Shown: piece after piece, positions 1-12,292 of the stretch
How positions within the stretch are numbered: position 1 is the stretch's first letter
How the letters are laid out: the number at the start of each line of letters is the position of its first letter
DNA from: Congeria kusceri
Taxonomy: Eukaryota > Mollusca > Bivalvia > Myida > Dreissenidae
Direction of reading: 5' to 3'
Assembly: GCA_027627225.1 (NCBI GenBank)
Contig: CM051025.1
Span: 52,843,681 to 52,907,680, forward strand
DNA length: 64,000 nt
The notes under the pieces: generated by a model
What the model saw: only the letters and a program-made list of their open reading frames with translations
Database searches by the model: none
Told to the model about the DNA's origin: nothing
Translations under genes and position numbers: made by a program

Positions 1-450
1 ATCTTTTCTGGGATTGCACAATTGTTCAAGCGTTCTTATCCAATGTAAACAATATTGTTTATCAAATTGATGCTGAATTTGCAATGAATTCTAAATCATT
101 CATCTTAGGCTCACCTAAAAAAGCCTATAATCTATTTTGTCTAGAGATAAAGCGTTACATTTTTCTTTGTAAACGAAGAAACACCATCCCCGCATTAGAA
201 GGTTTAAAAAGACTTCTAAACTTATCATGCACAATTATTGAAAAAACTAACCTGTTTGAAGAAAGAAAGGGCTGTATGAACATTTGAAAATTATTTTGCA
301 GCCGAAATTAAATACATTTATTAATGTTAAAATATTAACTGTTATTGTTTATTTTTATACACCCACTCCCCTCAATCAGCATTGATATATTTTGATGGAT
401 AAAAATGCTGTAATTTAAAAAAAAATATAAAAAAAAAATAAAAAAATTAA
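1..450 (+). mobile_element. LINE (non-LTR retrotransposon) 3' end, truncated by window edge
   Basis: The frame from base 3 to the TGA at 285-287 reads LFWDCTIVQAFLSNV, then ILGSPKKAYNLFCLEIKRYI and a basic helical tail. The H/L-F-W-(E/D)-C...FW and ILGS...N.....K.YI pattern is the C-terminal end of LINE reverse transcriptase ORFs. An AT-rich untranslated stretch and an A-rich run (about 416-450) follow, fitting a 3' tail. The first 80 or so bases code upstream of the first ATG, so the element begins left of the window. The clade (RTE, CR1 or other) cannot be settled here. Confidence 0.7.
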
Positions 451-1130
451 ATATAATTTATATATCCAACCCACAATACAACATAAACAGTTTCAAACAA
501 TTCTGATAGTTGTGTTTTCAAAAGCGCAATATAAAAATGTATCGTTCCGAATTATCGTACCGCATAATTATAACAGTGCAATACAAAACAATTCAAATAC
601 GCCAATGTGTTAACTTATAAATATCTATTAAGCATAGATTGAGATATATAGTTATTTTCAGTAGGTAAGCCTGTTATTTTGATACATGTCATTGCATACA
701 CCATTGTTATAAAACACTTGAGAATGGTCACAAGACAAAGGCTAACAAACTAATTCAAGTATGAAAATAGTTAGGGTTGTGTTAATTTGTAAGTGCCACA
801 TATCAATGATACTAACTTGATCATGCATTAATATTCATACGTAAAAACGGTTAAAACGTTCTCACATTTAATACCGAGCCTTCATTAAACAACAATTGAT
901 TCAAAACATAAAACATGATCAAGATGATGTAAAATATAAGGAGGATTGATGTGGTGAAATCAAACTGTAAGCTAGCAATTCTAAACTATCAAGTATTTCT
1001 AAAAAAATCTTTCAGTAGTTAAAGTTCTGTTTCTTGAATTAAACCTTTTTTTTTTAAAGAATATTAGCATATAATCTTTATTTAAGCATGTTAAATTACA
1101 AGCCTGAAAATATTATAAGGAATATGTGAA
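451..1130. other. AT-rich flank, no feature seen
   Basis: No open frame with recognisable protein, no repeat shared with the rest of the window and no RNA-like structure noticed. Confidence 0.5.
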
Positions 1131-2382
1131 TTAACAAGAGCTGCCTCAGGACAGGGCACTCGACTATTCACTACACTTAAAGTCTTTGAAAGTATAATAT
1201 ATTCTGTCAGTGACTTTACATAATGACCATAAAAACGTATGTGAAATTTCAATTGAATACATGTAGTAGTTACAGAGATATGCAGGGCTTCCATTAAGGG
1301 AAGTTTGGGAGTAATTTACTCCCAGTTTTTGTCACAGAACTTCCAAAATTGCAACCATGGCAGTTGCTGAACTTCCAAAATTGCAGCCAAGGAAGGTCTA
1401 TCATGTAAGGATGAACAAGTTAGAAGAAAAATCAAGAAATTTTTCTAAATGTATACCTCTTTCACTGAATAAATTGGCATATAAGCACTTGATGAAAAAG
1501 AACTGGCCTTAAAAAATCTTGAATTTTATACTTCATTTACCCATTTCTTAAAGGCTCAGGACTTCTGTAGCACAATACTGTCAAAACTTCCAAATATTAT
1601 GAGCAAAACTTCCGAAATTAGAGGCCAGGAAGTTCAAACTTCCAGTTTTCAAACGTTTATGAAAGCCCTGGATATATACTTGCACACAAACTTTAACCTG
1701 AATATTTCTAAGTACAAAAAGGGTCATAATTCTGCTAAAATGCTAGTCACAGTAATGGGCATTGGCTGGCTAGTGACCTTATAATATGACCATGAAGACA
1801 TGTGAGAAGTTTCAGCTGAATATCTGAATTCAGCTAAATTGCAGATAAGAGTTATAGGCCTTAGTAAGTGACCTCACATAATGACCCCAAAAACATGTTT
1901 GAAGTTTCAATTAAATATCTGTAGTAGTTACAGATATATATATATACCTGTTGCACGCAAACCTTAACCTGAATTTTCTAAGTACAAAAAGGGGCTTAAT
2001 TCTGCTAAATTGCAGGACAGAGTTATGGGCCTTGGTCAGTGACCTTACATAATGACCAAGAAGGCATGTGTAAAGTTTCAATAGATTATATGTAGTAGTA
2101 CTGTAGTTATTGATATATGTACTTGTTGCATGCAAACTTTAACCTGAATTTTCTAAGTACAAAAAGGGGCATAATTCTGTTAAATTGCAGGTCATAGTTA
2201 TGGGTCTTGCCCAGTGACCTTATATGATGACCCTGAAGGCATGGGTTAAGTTTCAATTGAATATCTGTAGTAGTTATAGAGATATGGACTTGTTGCCCAC
2301 AAACCTTAACCAGAGCATTATGCCGACGCCGACGAACCGGTGAGTAGTATAGCTCAAACTATTCGGTGAATAGTCGAGCTAA
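1131..2382 (-). mobile_element. Helitron-like (pearl/HINE-type) element, copy A
   Basis: Read on the minus strand it starts at 2382 with AGCTCGACTATTCACCGAAT, has CGTCGGCGTCGGC, then units of about 150 bp (GCAACAAGT, TTCAATTGAAACTT, AAGGTCACTGA, TTATGCCCCTTTTTGTACTT) and ends near 1131 in a hairpin CTGTCCTGAGGCAG followed by CTCTTGTTAA. Ends and units match copy E at 50651-51833. Split by a second element at 1283-1670. Confidence 0.75.
1283..1670. mobile_element. Small terminal-inverted-repeat element nested in copy A
   Basis: Ends are CAGGGCTTCCATTAA and the inverse TTCATAAACG...GAAAGCCCTG; inside, the AACTTCC/GGAAGTT motif recurs in both orientations. CAGGG ends resemble hAT-type elements. 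It interrupts a unit that reads continuously in neighbouring units. Flanking bases GAGATATG and GATATATA are only a loose match, so a target duplication is not proven. Confidence 0.6.
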
Positions 2383-3611
2383 AACACATATAATTATTTA
2401 AAATTTAAGTTGATGTAATACAACATTTTAGACTATGATTGCAATCATTTCACTCACAGCAATTACAATTGCATGTTTTCTAATTAAAACTTACTGGATA
2501 TAAATATCAAGTGTCAATAACACTGGTAATTATGACATGCATTGTTCCTCTTATTTAGTGTGGTAAGGGCTAATGAACTTCATTGCTAACTGACTGTCTC
2601 TTCTAATGAGCACGAAAATACTGGACTCCATACAAGTTCTGCAATTACTGCCTTGTTAATAGTTAATTGAACTGATCACTGTTTGGTTATCAGAAGTATG
2701 GGTGTTTCATGTTCATTTATTTACATCTGCAGCATTTTGGGATCACACACATCAACAAGTAGCTTCAGTCACCTCATTGTACGCTTGCCTTGCATTCTTG
2801 GTTCCTCGACCTTAATACATGTTCTGAAAGTACAAATAAAAAAATATGTGTTGAAATGAAATAAACATTAAGAAATACATAGAATTCCAGACAGTGCGAA
2901 ACCTGTCAGACAATCAGATGTGTCAGACAAAAAATGAGGGTGTCTGACAAAATTTATCACAAACCTTATTCATATTATTACTTAATGTTAGTTAAACCTT
3001 TGTTTGATATATAAAGGAATTATTACTGCAACAATCAGTGTATGCATTATGTTATGCCAAATAAATAAATAATAATTAGTTAACAGCATATATGTTTTCA
3101 ACATGTGGTGTATGCTTTACATATCATTGTCTGACAGATGACTTTGAGGTCCACGGAGTCTGGGATTCAAAAAAAATAATCCTGTTAAAGTTGATATACA
3201 TGTTATGTACTCTTATAAACAAACAACAATTTTATTTTCATGAAATAAACAGCAATTTCATTTTCTCAAAATATCAAACTTACTTAATCAAGCTTGGACA
3301 AGTTGAAGTTTGACAAAATGTTGTTTTCCATCATTTCTGCTGAAGTTGTACTGTATAATCAAATGCTCTTTCATAATCTCCATACCTGTGTGAAGAAGGG
3401 GATACATGTATGTATTATATATCTGTAAAATATGTTATCAGCTATTTATAAATGAGCATTTAAAGAAACTATGTCAACAAAAAATTGGCTTCCTATTGAA
3501 CTATAGATTATATTATTTGATAGAAATACGCTCTTTTAAGGCATGTGTATTAAATAAATAAATATAATATAAAACACAATAAGATATTTGATAAAAACAA
3601 CTTAGCAAAAA
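2383..3611. other. Non-coding flank
   Basis: No gene recognised. Around 2890-2950 GTCAGACA recurs three or four times in direct orientation, too short to classify. Confidence 0.45.
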
Positions 3612-3715
3612 AGCCTGAAAAAAAGAAAACCCCAAGTGGGTATCGAACTCAAGACTTAGGAGCCATACAAAAGAAATGACAGTAGCCAGCGCACTAACCA
3701 GCTGCACTATCATGC
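3612..3715 (-). repeat. tRNA-like / SINE head (degenerate)
   Basis: On the minus strand, TAGTGCAGCTGGTTAGTGCG resembles a Pol III A box and GAGTTCGATACCC a B box, spaced about 50 bases apart, followed by TTTTCTTTTTTT like a Pol III terminator. A full cloverleaf is not convincing, so this is a tRNA-derived repeat or pseudogene rather than a working tRNA. Confidence 0.5.
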
Positions 3716-3951
3716 TTGGCAAGGAGTCATTTGTAAACTAAGGTTATACATAATGCTCACAACTCTGATGTCAAAACATAAACAGGAAAAGGGCCAAACA
3801 AATAAAACCCATAACATTAATTGATTTTTATCTCAGAATGCATACACTCTTTTCCCACTATATATACCCTGTTTTATGCCAGTATTAACATCTAAATTTC
3901 AGATTTTTTAAAGAAATTGCCCCCTTGAGGCCCATTTTGATGACATAGTCT

Positions 3952-4450
3952 GTTAAAGGGACCTGTTCACAGATTGGGAAATTGGCAATTTTCAAAATAT
4001 TTTTCATAGATCCCCCCCAAAAAATACAGTATATATAAACAAGCAAAATGACACTACAGACAAAGAAATATATTTGAAATACAGTGTCTTTTATGAAAAA
4101 TCATCAATTGAAATGGCTAAAATTATAGTTTTATCAAAAATCAACTGAAATGGCTAAAATTATAAAGCGTTTGTAAGCGGTATTTGGAAAACATGTGTAC
4201 CACTAATATAGCGATTAGCGTTAAACATTCACCTCAATGATCGGCAGTCAGAATAGCTGAGTGGTTACAGTGAGAGGTTTTTAATCCTGGCGGACGTGGT
4301 TTGAGTCCCGTCCAGGGCAATTTTTATTTATTTATTTTCTTGATATAAAATTTGTTTTTGGTCAATCCAAAATCTTTAGTTTAAATTGCAGTTAAGACGT
4401 TAAGTGACATTTTTCAAAAATACGAAAATGTGTGAACAAGTCCCTTTAAA
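3952..4450. mobile_element. Inverted-repeat element with internal tRNA-Leu-like sequence
   Basis: Left end TTAAAGGGACCTGTTCACA and right end TGTGAACAAGTCCCTTTAA are inverted copies, and the match continues loosely inward. At 4247-4319 lies GTCAGAATAGCTGAGTGGTT ... TTTAATCC ... GGTTTGAGTCCC, with A-box and B-box-like parts and a TAA at the anticodon position, resembling a decayed tRNA-Leu. The mix of terminal inversion and tRNA-like core suggests a composite non-autonomous element. Confidence 0.6.
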
Positions 4451-4845
4451 ATAAATATATTTTCATGCTATTGCAACTACTGGTATTTGGCCAGTCTACT
4501 GCAGGTAAGATTAACATCATATGTTAGTGCTACCAGTAGCCAAAATAGCCATTGGCTACAAAACTTTATAATTGGCTACTAAAATTTCTATAATTTGGCA
4601 ACTAAATTTTTCGGAAAACATTTAAACATGAAGCATATTTTCTGAAAATATTTCTAAATAATGGGTTTTCTTTGCAAAATCAAATTTTTTTGGCTACTAG
4701 TTCAGATTTTTTATCGCCAAGCTAGTCAGATCATATTTATCTATACGTAAATATTAAAAAATTTATAATTAATAATGTATAGCAGGTTTACCAATAATGT
4801 ATAATGTCATGAATTAAGATATAATTGAATTTTACAGAAGATCAT
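4451..4845. other. AT-rich spacer
   Basis: No gene. It includes a short stretch (about 4530-4560, GTGCTACCAGTAGC...) that recurs near 39573, so part is dispersed repeat. Confidence 0.4.
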
Positions 4846-5580
4846 GTTAGAATCGAAATAATTGACATGTTAGCGTTGGCTATTGCGGTAATAACCAAAA
4901 GTTTGGAGTTCTGATGTGAAGCAATTAAACCACGAGGGCAGTAGCACGAGTGGTTTGATAACAAGCATCGGAACGACAAACTGTTAGTTATTACTGTATT
5001 AACCAACGCTAACCTGTCAATTATTTGGATTCCAACACGATCTTCTTTAAAATTCTTCTGTAATTTTAAAGGTTATGAATGAAAACTATAGGAATCTATA
5101 CTCCGCCCATTTTCCAAAAAAGTACATTCACATGCGTTTCAGTGATGTCAATAAACCATAACAATTCAAAATGACGTCAGCTTCATTGATAAACATTGAG
5201 CGAATGGCGTTATACTTAAGAAATAATTGACGGGTAACTGTTATTGCGGTAATAACCAACGGTTTGGAGCTCTGATGCGTAGGAATTAAACCACGAGGGC
5301 GGTAGCCCGAGTGGTTTGATAACAAGCATAACGACAAACCATTGGCTATTAAGGCAATAACAAACTGTTACCCGTCAGTTATTTCGATTCTAACACATTC
5401 TTATATAAAATTCGTATTTTAAAGGTTATAAATGAGAACTATATTTATTTGTACTCCGACCATTTTCCGAGAAGTGCATTCAGACGTGCGTTTCTGTGAC
5501 GTCAATAAATCATAACAATTCAAAATGACGTCAGCTTTATTGATAAACATTGAGCGAATGACATCATACTTATCGATATA
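4846..5580. repeat. Tandem pair of foldback units with CRE palindromes
   Basis: Two diverged copies (about 4846-5218 and 5219-5580). Each starts with a foldback whose arms share TTGGCTATTGCGGTAATAAC-type sequence and AATTGAC...GTTA, bounded by GTTAGAATCGAAATAA and its inverse, around a loop with CCACGAGGGC(A/G)GTAGC. Each foldback is followed by a region with ACTCCGNCCATTTTCC and the palindrome TGACGTCA. Confidence 0.65.
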
Positions 5581-5751
5581 ATACAGTGAAAATATCATGC
5601 CAAAAAGCGCAAATTAAAAACATATTAACAAAACGTTAACGTTTTTGTGAACTTAAGTATAAAATATGTAGTACAAATGTGGTTTAATTACGCTACATAA
5701 TGCAAAAATGATTTGTTTGTCATAATTTGCTATCGCGCATTTAAGCACGTG

Positions 5752-6060
5752 CATTTTACGGAACAATTTCTTCGAATTTCCTGAACTATTTTCAAAACAT
5801 TAAGCTCCGCCCATAATTTGTTGCAGAATAACCCACAGTTATTTTCCTTCTTCATCTACGGACCACTAGCCGCGTGCCGTGGTAGAATTGTTGATAAATA
5901 CTGTGAAAATATTAAGCACCTGCATTTTATGGAACGCTTTTTAATTACCCGAACTATTTTCAAAACATAAGGCTCCGCCCATAATTTGTTGCAGAATAAC
6001 TCATGGTTGATTTTATTTTTTATCTATGGAAAATTAGTGGCGTGGCTGTGTTAGAATAAA
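5752..6060 (+). repeat. Direct duplication, about 165 bp
   Basis: Two diverged copies (about 5752-5905 and 5917-6060) share GCACNTGCATTTTA(C/T)GGAAC, GAACTATTTTCAAAACAT and GCTCCGCCCATAATTTGTTG, then CAGAATAAC. They directly follow the foldback pair and may belong to the same repetitive block. Confidence 0.6.
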
Positions 6061-6689
6061 ATATAACGAGATTAATAACACAAATGAACTTGCTGTTTAT
6101 TTCTTGTGTAATTAAATATTTTAATATTGATTATAGCGATAAATAAGAACATGATAATTAATGCAAGGCATATAAAAATGAAATGTAGGATGTATATTTT
6201 GTGTGTGAGATTGCTTAAGCTAATTCATACAATTAAACTTCTGAACTCAAATGCATGAAACTTATTGTTCCAATTAGTGAAATTATTTCAACATTCAATT
6301 AATTGCCAAATGGTGTACGTTTTAATAAATAATGCAACTTCAACAAAAGCAACTATATTGTTTTCCTACTGATACCCATGCTTTATTTGCACAAAGATTA
6401 CTCGTACAAAACAACACACAAATTTTGAAACAGTTGTGATAGTGAAGTAACATTTTTTAAATAGTTGCGAAAATACATGACAATAGATATATATTTACTT
6501 TAATTCTGATTGAAAGTGCAATTATGATTATTAAGTTATGACAAACATTTTTCCAAGTGCAAAACACATATTTTTACCTACTTGATATTTAAGAAATGCA
6601 AGCTGCATTGTGCTCCTCGAAAGAAAATCTGCAGTTGACAAAACAAGCTGGCAGCCGTGAATAACTGCCTTGAACTGGTCATAGAAGCA
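6061..6689. other. AT-rich spacer
   Basis: No gene or repeat recognised before the minisatellite begins near 6700. Confidence 0.4.
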
Positions 6690-6699
6690 CACATCAGAC

Positions 6700-8640
6700 T
6701 GACCAATATGGGCATGTTTGTTGGGTCCCATATGGACTTGCTAGTTAGGAACCCATATGGTCTCTCTTGCTGGGACCCATATGGGCTTGCTATTGGTGAC
6801 CATCTAGGCCTGCTTTTTGGAGGCCCATATGGGCTTTCTTGCTTGGACCCATATGGGTTTGCTTTTGGGTGACGCATTCATGCTGGGACCCATATTGGCT
6901 TGTTTGCGTGGGTCCTACCTGGGACTGAAAAGGGCATAACAATGTATGTGGGACGCTTACGGAATCCATGTGGTTCATAAGCCCAGTTATAGCCCATATT
7001 GGGTCCCCATAGGCTGGCTTGCCGGGACCCTAACGAGCTTACTTGCTGGGGACCCATATGGGCTCTATTAATGGGACCCGTATTGGGTTGAATGTTGGTT
7101 TCCCATATGTGCTTGCTTGTTGGGAACCCATATGGGGATGCTCTTTGTGACCCATATGGGCTAGTTTGTTGGAGACCCATACGGGCCTTTTTGCCAGGAC
7201 CTATATGGGCTTGCTTGTTTGGTACCCATATGGGCTTTCCTGCTGGGACCCATATGATATTGCTGTTGTTGACCCATATGGGCTTGCTTGTTGGGGACCA
7301 ATATGGGCTGTCTTGCAGGGACCCATATGGACTTACTTGTTGGGGACCTATATGGGCTTTTTTTGTTGGGATCCATATGGAGCTTACTTGGTTGGCCCCC
7401 TATTTGGGCTTTTTGCAGGGACCCATATGGGCTTGCTTGCCTGGAACCCAACTGGGTCTGATATGGGAAATACAACGCATATGGGTCCAACATGGGGCAC
7501 ATGTGGTGTATCAGCCCAGGTATAGCCCATATCGGTCCACATGGGATGGCTTACTGGGACCCATATGGGCATACTTTCTGGGAACCCATGTGGAATGACT
7601 TGCTTGGTCCAATATGGGCCCGGTATGGGCAGAAAAATATTTCATGGGACCCATATGGTATATTTGCCCAGGTAAAGCTCATATTGTGCCCATATGGGCT
7701 TGCTTGTTGGGTTCGTGATAGGACCAATATGGGCTTACTAGTTGGGAACCCATATGGGCTTTCTTGCTGGGACCTATATGGGCGTGCTTGCCTGCGACCC
7801 AAGTGTGTTTAATATGGGCAAGACGATTTATATTGGTCTCACATGTGGAAGATCAGCCCGGATATAGCCCTTATCAGACCCACATCTGATAGCTTTACGG
7901 GACCCATATGGGCATACTTGGAACCCATGTGGGCTTGCCTGCTTGGTCCAATATGGGCCCGATATAGGCTGAAAACATATATGGGTCCCACATGGGGCCA
8001 TATGGTATATTTGCTCAGGTATTTCCCATATTGGGCCCATGTAGGCCTACTTGCTGGAACCCATATGGTGCTGCTTGTTGAAAACACACATGGGCTTTCT
8101 CGATGGGGACCCATATGGGCTTGCCCGTTGTGACCAATATGGGTCTGTTTATTTGGGTCCCATAGAGGCCTTCTCGCTGGGACCCATATGGGCTTTCTTG
8201 TTGAGAACCCTTATGGGATTTCTTGCCGGGACCCATTTGGGCTTGGTTGTTGGGGACCTATATAAGCTTTCTTGCTGGGACCCATATGGGCTTACTAGTT
8301 GGGAACCCATATGGGCTTTATTGTTGGTACCTTAATGGGCTTGCTTGTCTGGGACCCAAGTGGGTCTAACATGGGCAAGGTGATGTATATTGGTCCCATC
8401 TTGGGCCCATGTGGAAGATCAGCCCAGGTATAGCCCTTATCAGGCCCACATGTTATGACTTACCGGGACCCATATGGGCATACTTGCAAGAAACCCATGT
8501 GGGCTTGCCTGCTTGGTCCGATATGGGCCCGATATAGGCTGAACAAATAATATATGGATCCCACATGGGGCCCATATGTTATATTTGCTCACCTGTAGCC
8601 CATATTAGGCCTATATGGGCTTGCTTGCTGGGATATTTGT
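6700..8640. repeat. Minisatellite built on CCCATATGGG
   Basis: About 2 kb of degenerate 24-31 bp units of the form GGGACCCATATGGGCTTGCTTG. The core CCCATATGGG is its own reverse complement. A larger order is visible: a block with TATAGCCC(T/A)TATC(A/G)G recurs near 6980, 7520, 7860 and 8428, and 7856-8040 closely resembles 8424-8600. Overlapping open frames on both strands follow from the unit's composition and are not genes. Confidence 0.9.
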
Positions 8641-9264
8641 GACCCACACATAGCAATATTTATATTTTCTACCAAAAAAAATTGGCTTCAGACGTATATG
8701 AGCAAACATACTTTTTATGCTGTTTCTCTGGTAGGAATTACAGTATCCGCCCTACATTTGGCATCTTCATCAGCAATAGTATCAAATGTATTGACGATTA
8801 AACAAAAAATATTCCACACATAGCATGTCAATTTATGTTTTAAAAGATGCGCGGTTGCAGTTTTTGAAAAACATACTAAATTAATCTGCCAGGAACTCTA
8901 ATGGAATGGTGTATTTTTCTTATGACAGGGCACTCGTCTTTATTTCGTGAAAATCGGTTCAGAATTAACAGAGAAATTATTTAAAAAAAACACTACCTGA
9001 AGCGAAGGATTGTTTTCGTTGGAATGACCCACACAGAACAAAATAGATCACGTGGTACAGGCACCGTGGTTCGGTAGACTATGAGGTTAAGGAACTTCTG
9101 CAAATGTAACGCATACGCGTAATTTATTATTTATAAGGTTTATTAACCATATAGTAGGGCCTACTTTTTGTGATATTTTGTTCGGCAGAAGAAATACAAT
9201 CTATTGCGAACAACATGTTCATGTGTCTAGTTAATAAAGTATACTCATTTAATAACATCGGGTC
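8641..9264. other. Spacer, no feature seen
   Basis: AT-rich, no recognisable coding sequence; the short open frame at 9170-9370 runs into the foldback element. Confidence 0.4.
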
Positions 9265-11278
9265 ACGGCCTGTAAACACTGGCTGCACCACTTTTTGGAG
9301 GTGCATTAAAATTGAGCCAATGCACCTTCCGAGGTGGAGCTCAGAACAGGAAATTAGTCAAAAACGTTAACAAAGTTGAGAGGTAGGTCTGGATTTTTCT
9401 ATAATACAATAATTAAAAGCTCTATTTTAAAAATCGGGCAATGCAGCTCCACGTAGAAATGATTTGACTACACATATATGTATACCGATTTGCAATAAAC
9501 AAAGAATCCTCAACGTGAGAACTTTTATAAGTAGTAACATGGGGGTCGATTTAAACGCAATTTTGACATTTGCCTGTGTGTTTAATATTTTTTTCGCACA
9601 AAATGCAGGTAGTTTGGCAAACATCTTATTATTGATGTATATGTATTTGCAGCAACTGACTGACGTTGACTTTGGACGGGTATTATACGTTAATGTGTAT
9701 TGTTAGCAAAGAGGTTGAGACAATTCCATGGAGATGGTGCTCAGAACAGGATATGGAGCCAAAGCACAATTGAATATACGGCTTTCTGTAAATACATTTA
9801 ACCTCCTTAAATCATTATTCGGTCAGATCGTGTGCACAACAATATTGTAAACTCACATACAAATAGCTTTATTTGAACCGTACCTAAAATTTAAATTTCA
9901 TTATAGAAGTTAAACATACGCGTACTATTACTTAATATTATTATGTATATAAGAACTAATCGATCTGCACAAGAATTGCTCAATTGACGCAAGTTTCAAC
10001 ACTAACACACAGTGATTAACATTTGAAATGCAACCAACTACACGTATAACGTAAACCATAATTATCATGTTGCATTAAGTCTTATTTCATGTGTTCGTTT
10101 ACAGGAATCATTTGTTAACATAGCTGCATTCTAGAGCAAGGATTCGAAACAAAAACAGCTTTATGAGGCGAACAACCTATCTCATTGCAGTACGCATACA
10201 ATATAATCGAAGCCGAAGTTGTCTTCAAAACATCTTGCAATTGATTCCCTAATTAACAAACAGTGTGATCAAAACGACGAATGAACCCGTACATATGCAT
10301 TTGGCTTACGAAGTTTGTTTAATGGCATGTTCTTATACATGTATATGCAAGAATCTATGCTGTACTATTTCTGTGCACTTATATTTGTTGGTGGACAGCA
10401 AATCTTGCAAAGATAAATTGTATGGCTTGTATTTATATATGGACCTAACTTTAAAACGTTTAATATAATAGTCAATGTAGTTATCAATATAATTTTGATT
10501 GATATATGCCTTTAACACTAAATATGATACACGTGAATAATCTCCCGATCGCAAACGTATGATATTATGTTGTGGGCAAAATATAAGATATAAAGTGAAC
10601 ACGTGTTTCAATGCAATTTGATATTTGCTATAACAAATCCGCTGCATTCTCCGCAATACGATCTATTAGCGTTATTAATTTCCGCTCACTATATGAGGAC
10701 TTATCATCAGGACAAAAACGCCGAACTGCGTTTCTCATTGAAATGAGATAACTTTAAGCATGTATATAACAGTGTTGTGCATTGGCTCCACCTTCTGCCG
10801 AGCTCCACCTCCATGGCAGTGGCTCAACCTCTTTGCTAAAAATACATACTATTGTATAACACTTGTCCAACTACAACGTCAACAAGTTTAAAGTAATATA
10901 AACAACAATAATATGTGTATTGTTTGCCTGGTTACCTGTATTTTATGCGAAAACATGATTAAATACAGGGGCAAATGTCAAAATTGTGTTCGAATCGAAA
11001 CGATATTACCATTCATTAAAGTCCTTACGTTGAGAATTTTGTGTTTACTGCAAATTGGTTTACATATATATGTAGAATAATCATTTCTACGTGGAACTAT
11101 ATTGCCTGAGTTTTTCAATAGAGCTTTAAATTATTGCATTATAGAAAAATTTAGACCTATCTCTTAACTTCATTTACGTTTTTGACTAATTTCCTGTTCT
11201 GAGCTCCACCTCGGAAGATGCATTGGCTCAATTTTCATTCACCTCCAAAAGGAGGTGGAGCCCGTTTTTACAGGCCGT
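9265..11278. mobile_element. Large foldback element with 0.5 kb inverted arms
   Basis: Left arm (9265-9766) and right arm (10779-11278) are inverted copies over their whole length: ACGGCCTGTAAA at the outer ends, GGAGGTG, AATTGAGCCAATGCA, GAGGTGGAGCTCAGAACAGG, CTACGTGGAACT-type and GCAAAGAGGTTGAG at the inner ends. Divergence is modest, with small indels. The 1.0 kb centre (9767-10778) is AT-rich and I recognise no protein in it. A GGTG(G)AGCTCAGAACAGG motif occurs near both ends of each arm. It looks like a foldback or long-TIR non-autonomous DNA element; no clear target duplication was seen. Confidence 0.8.
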
Positions 11279-12292
11279 ACATGTGAAGGATTAATAATAA
11301 CATGATTGTACGTCCTATCATGAGACAACGAACAATATTACCGTTGTAAAACCACCAATAAACAACGCACAAAAGAAGTTCCTATTCTGACGTAATTCGT
11401 TCAGTTTTTATCAACGAAAGTGGCGTCATTATGAATTTGTATCAGTGAATGGCGTCACTTGTAACAGCGGTTGTAAACGTGCGTTCGAAAGTTCTCGCGG
11501 GAAGATAGGCGGTGCATAGTAAAACGTACCGGTAGTTCCGATTGTACTTGCAAAAATTAATTTGTCAGATCATGTTAGAATCGAAAAACTAATCTCTTCG
11601 ATTTAGCGTTTTTTTTCCATCGGGAAACAAACAACGAGTATATTGAATTTTATTCCTCCAATCGTTGTTAATTTGCCGATGGACAACGCTATATGGAAGA
11701 TTATTAGCCAAGACATTAACCAAACATTAACAAAGTTTAACTCTTTAAGTCCTATATTTATATAAATGAATTCAGTTGAATAACCGCGTACACTTTTTAC
11801 ACACCCGGACTTAATCGGCTCGCCGCCGCGTTTTACACAAACACCATACCAGGAAGGAAATATGATTAAGTTTAATAAAGTTTATCAGTATGAGCATGTA
11901 GAAACATCATAATTAAACACATACATTCTGTGTTTATGTGGTGCTGTTATTTTGATGGATTAATACATAGTTTAGAACATACGTACATACTTAATTGTAC
12001 TTTTAAAAGTACGTGTTAAAGTTGAAAAAATGCTTATGATTATTTTATGAACTACAGTAAGTTTCACTGATTTAATACCAAGCAGTCTAGATGTACTTAA
12101 AGATAAACCGAAAATACAAAGGTTTTCTTGATAAGTAGAGTGGATCCGTGTACACAGATCTGAAGTATTTTAAAGGAAATAAAACGTGTTTATTTTCAAT
12201 TTGCACGAGCACGTCGGAACGTTAAAGACACGTGTTTACTGCAATTATAACGTGCAGGTAACAAAAGTGAAAGTTAGACAGTATAATAAATA
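11279..12292. promoter_or_regulatory. 5' flank of the LRRK1-like gene
   Basis: About 1 kb between the foldback element and the proposed leader. CpG-containing stretches occur at 11462-11540 and 11800-11840 (GGCTCGCCGCCGCG), unlike the AT-rich surroundings. A promoter is expected here or further upstream, but no specific core element or start site can be fixed from sequence alone. Confidence 0.3.

Noticed and set aside
3612..4319. Functional tRNA genes
   Set aside because: Box motifs are present but acceptor and T-stem pairing are poor, and the sequences sit in repeats.
7151..7160. CCCATATGGG as a CArG box (SRF site)
   Set aside because: A CArG box needs six A/T between CC and GG; here there are four.
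6578..8335. A dozen overlapping open frames on both strands (PYG- and GPYW-rich)
   Set aside because: They follow from a minisatellite whose unit lacks stops in several frames; open frames overlap on both strands and the reading frame drifts with unit length.
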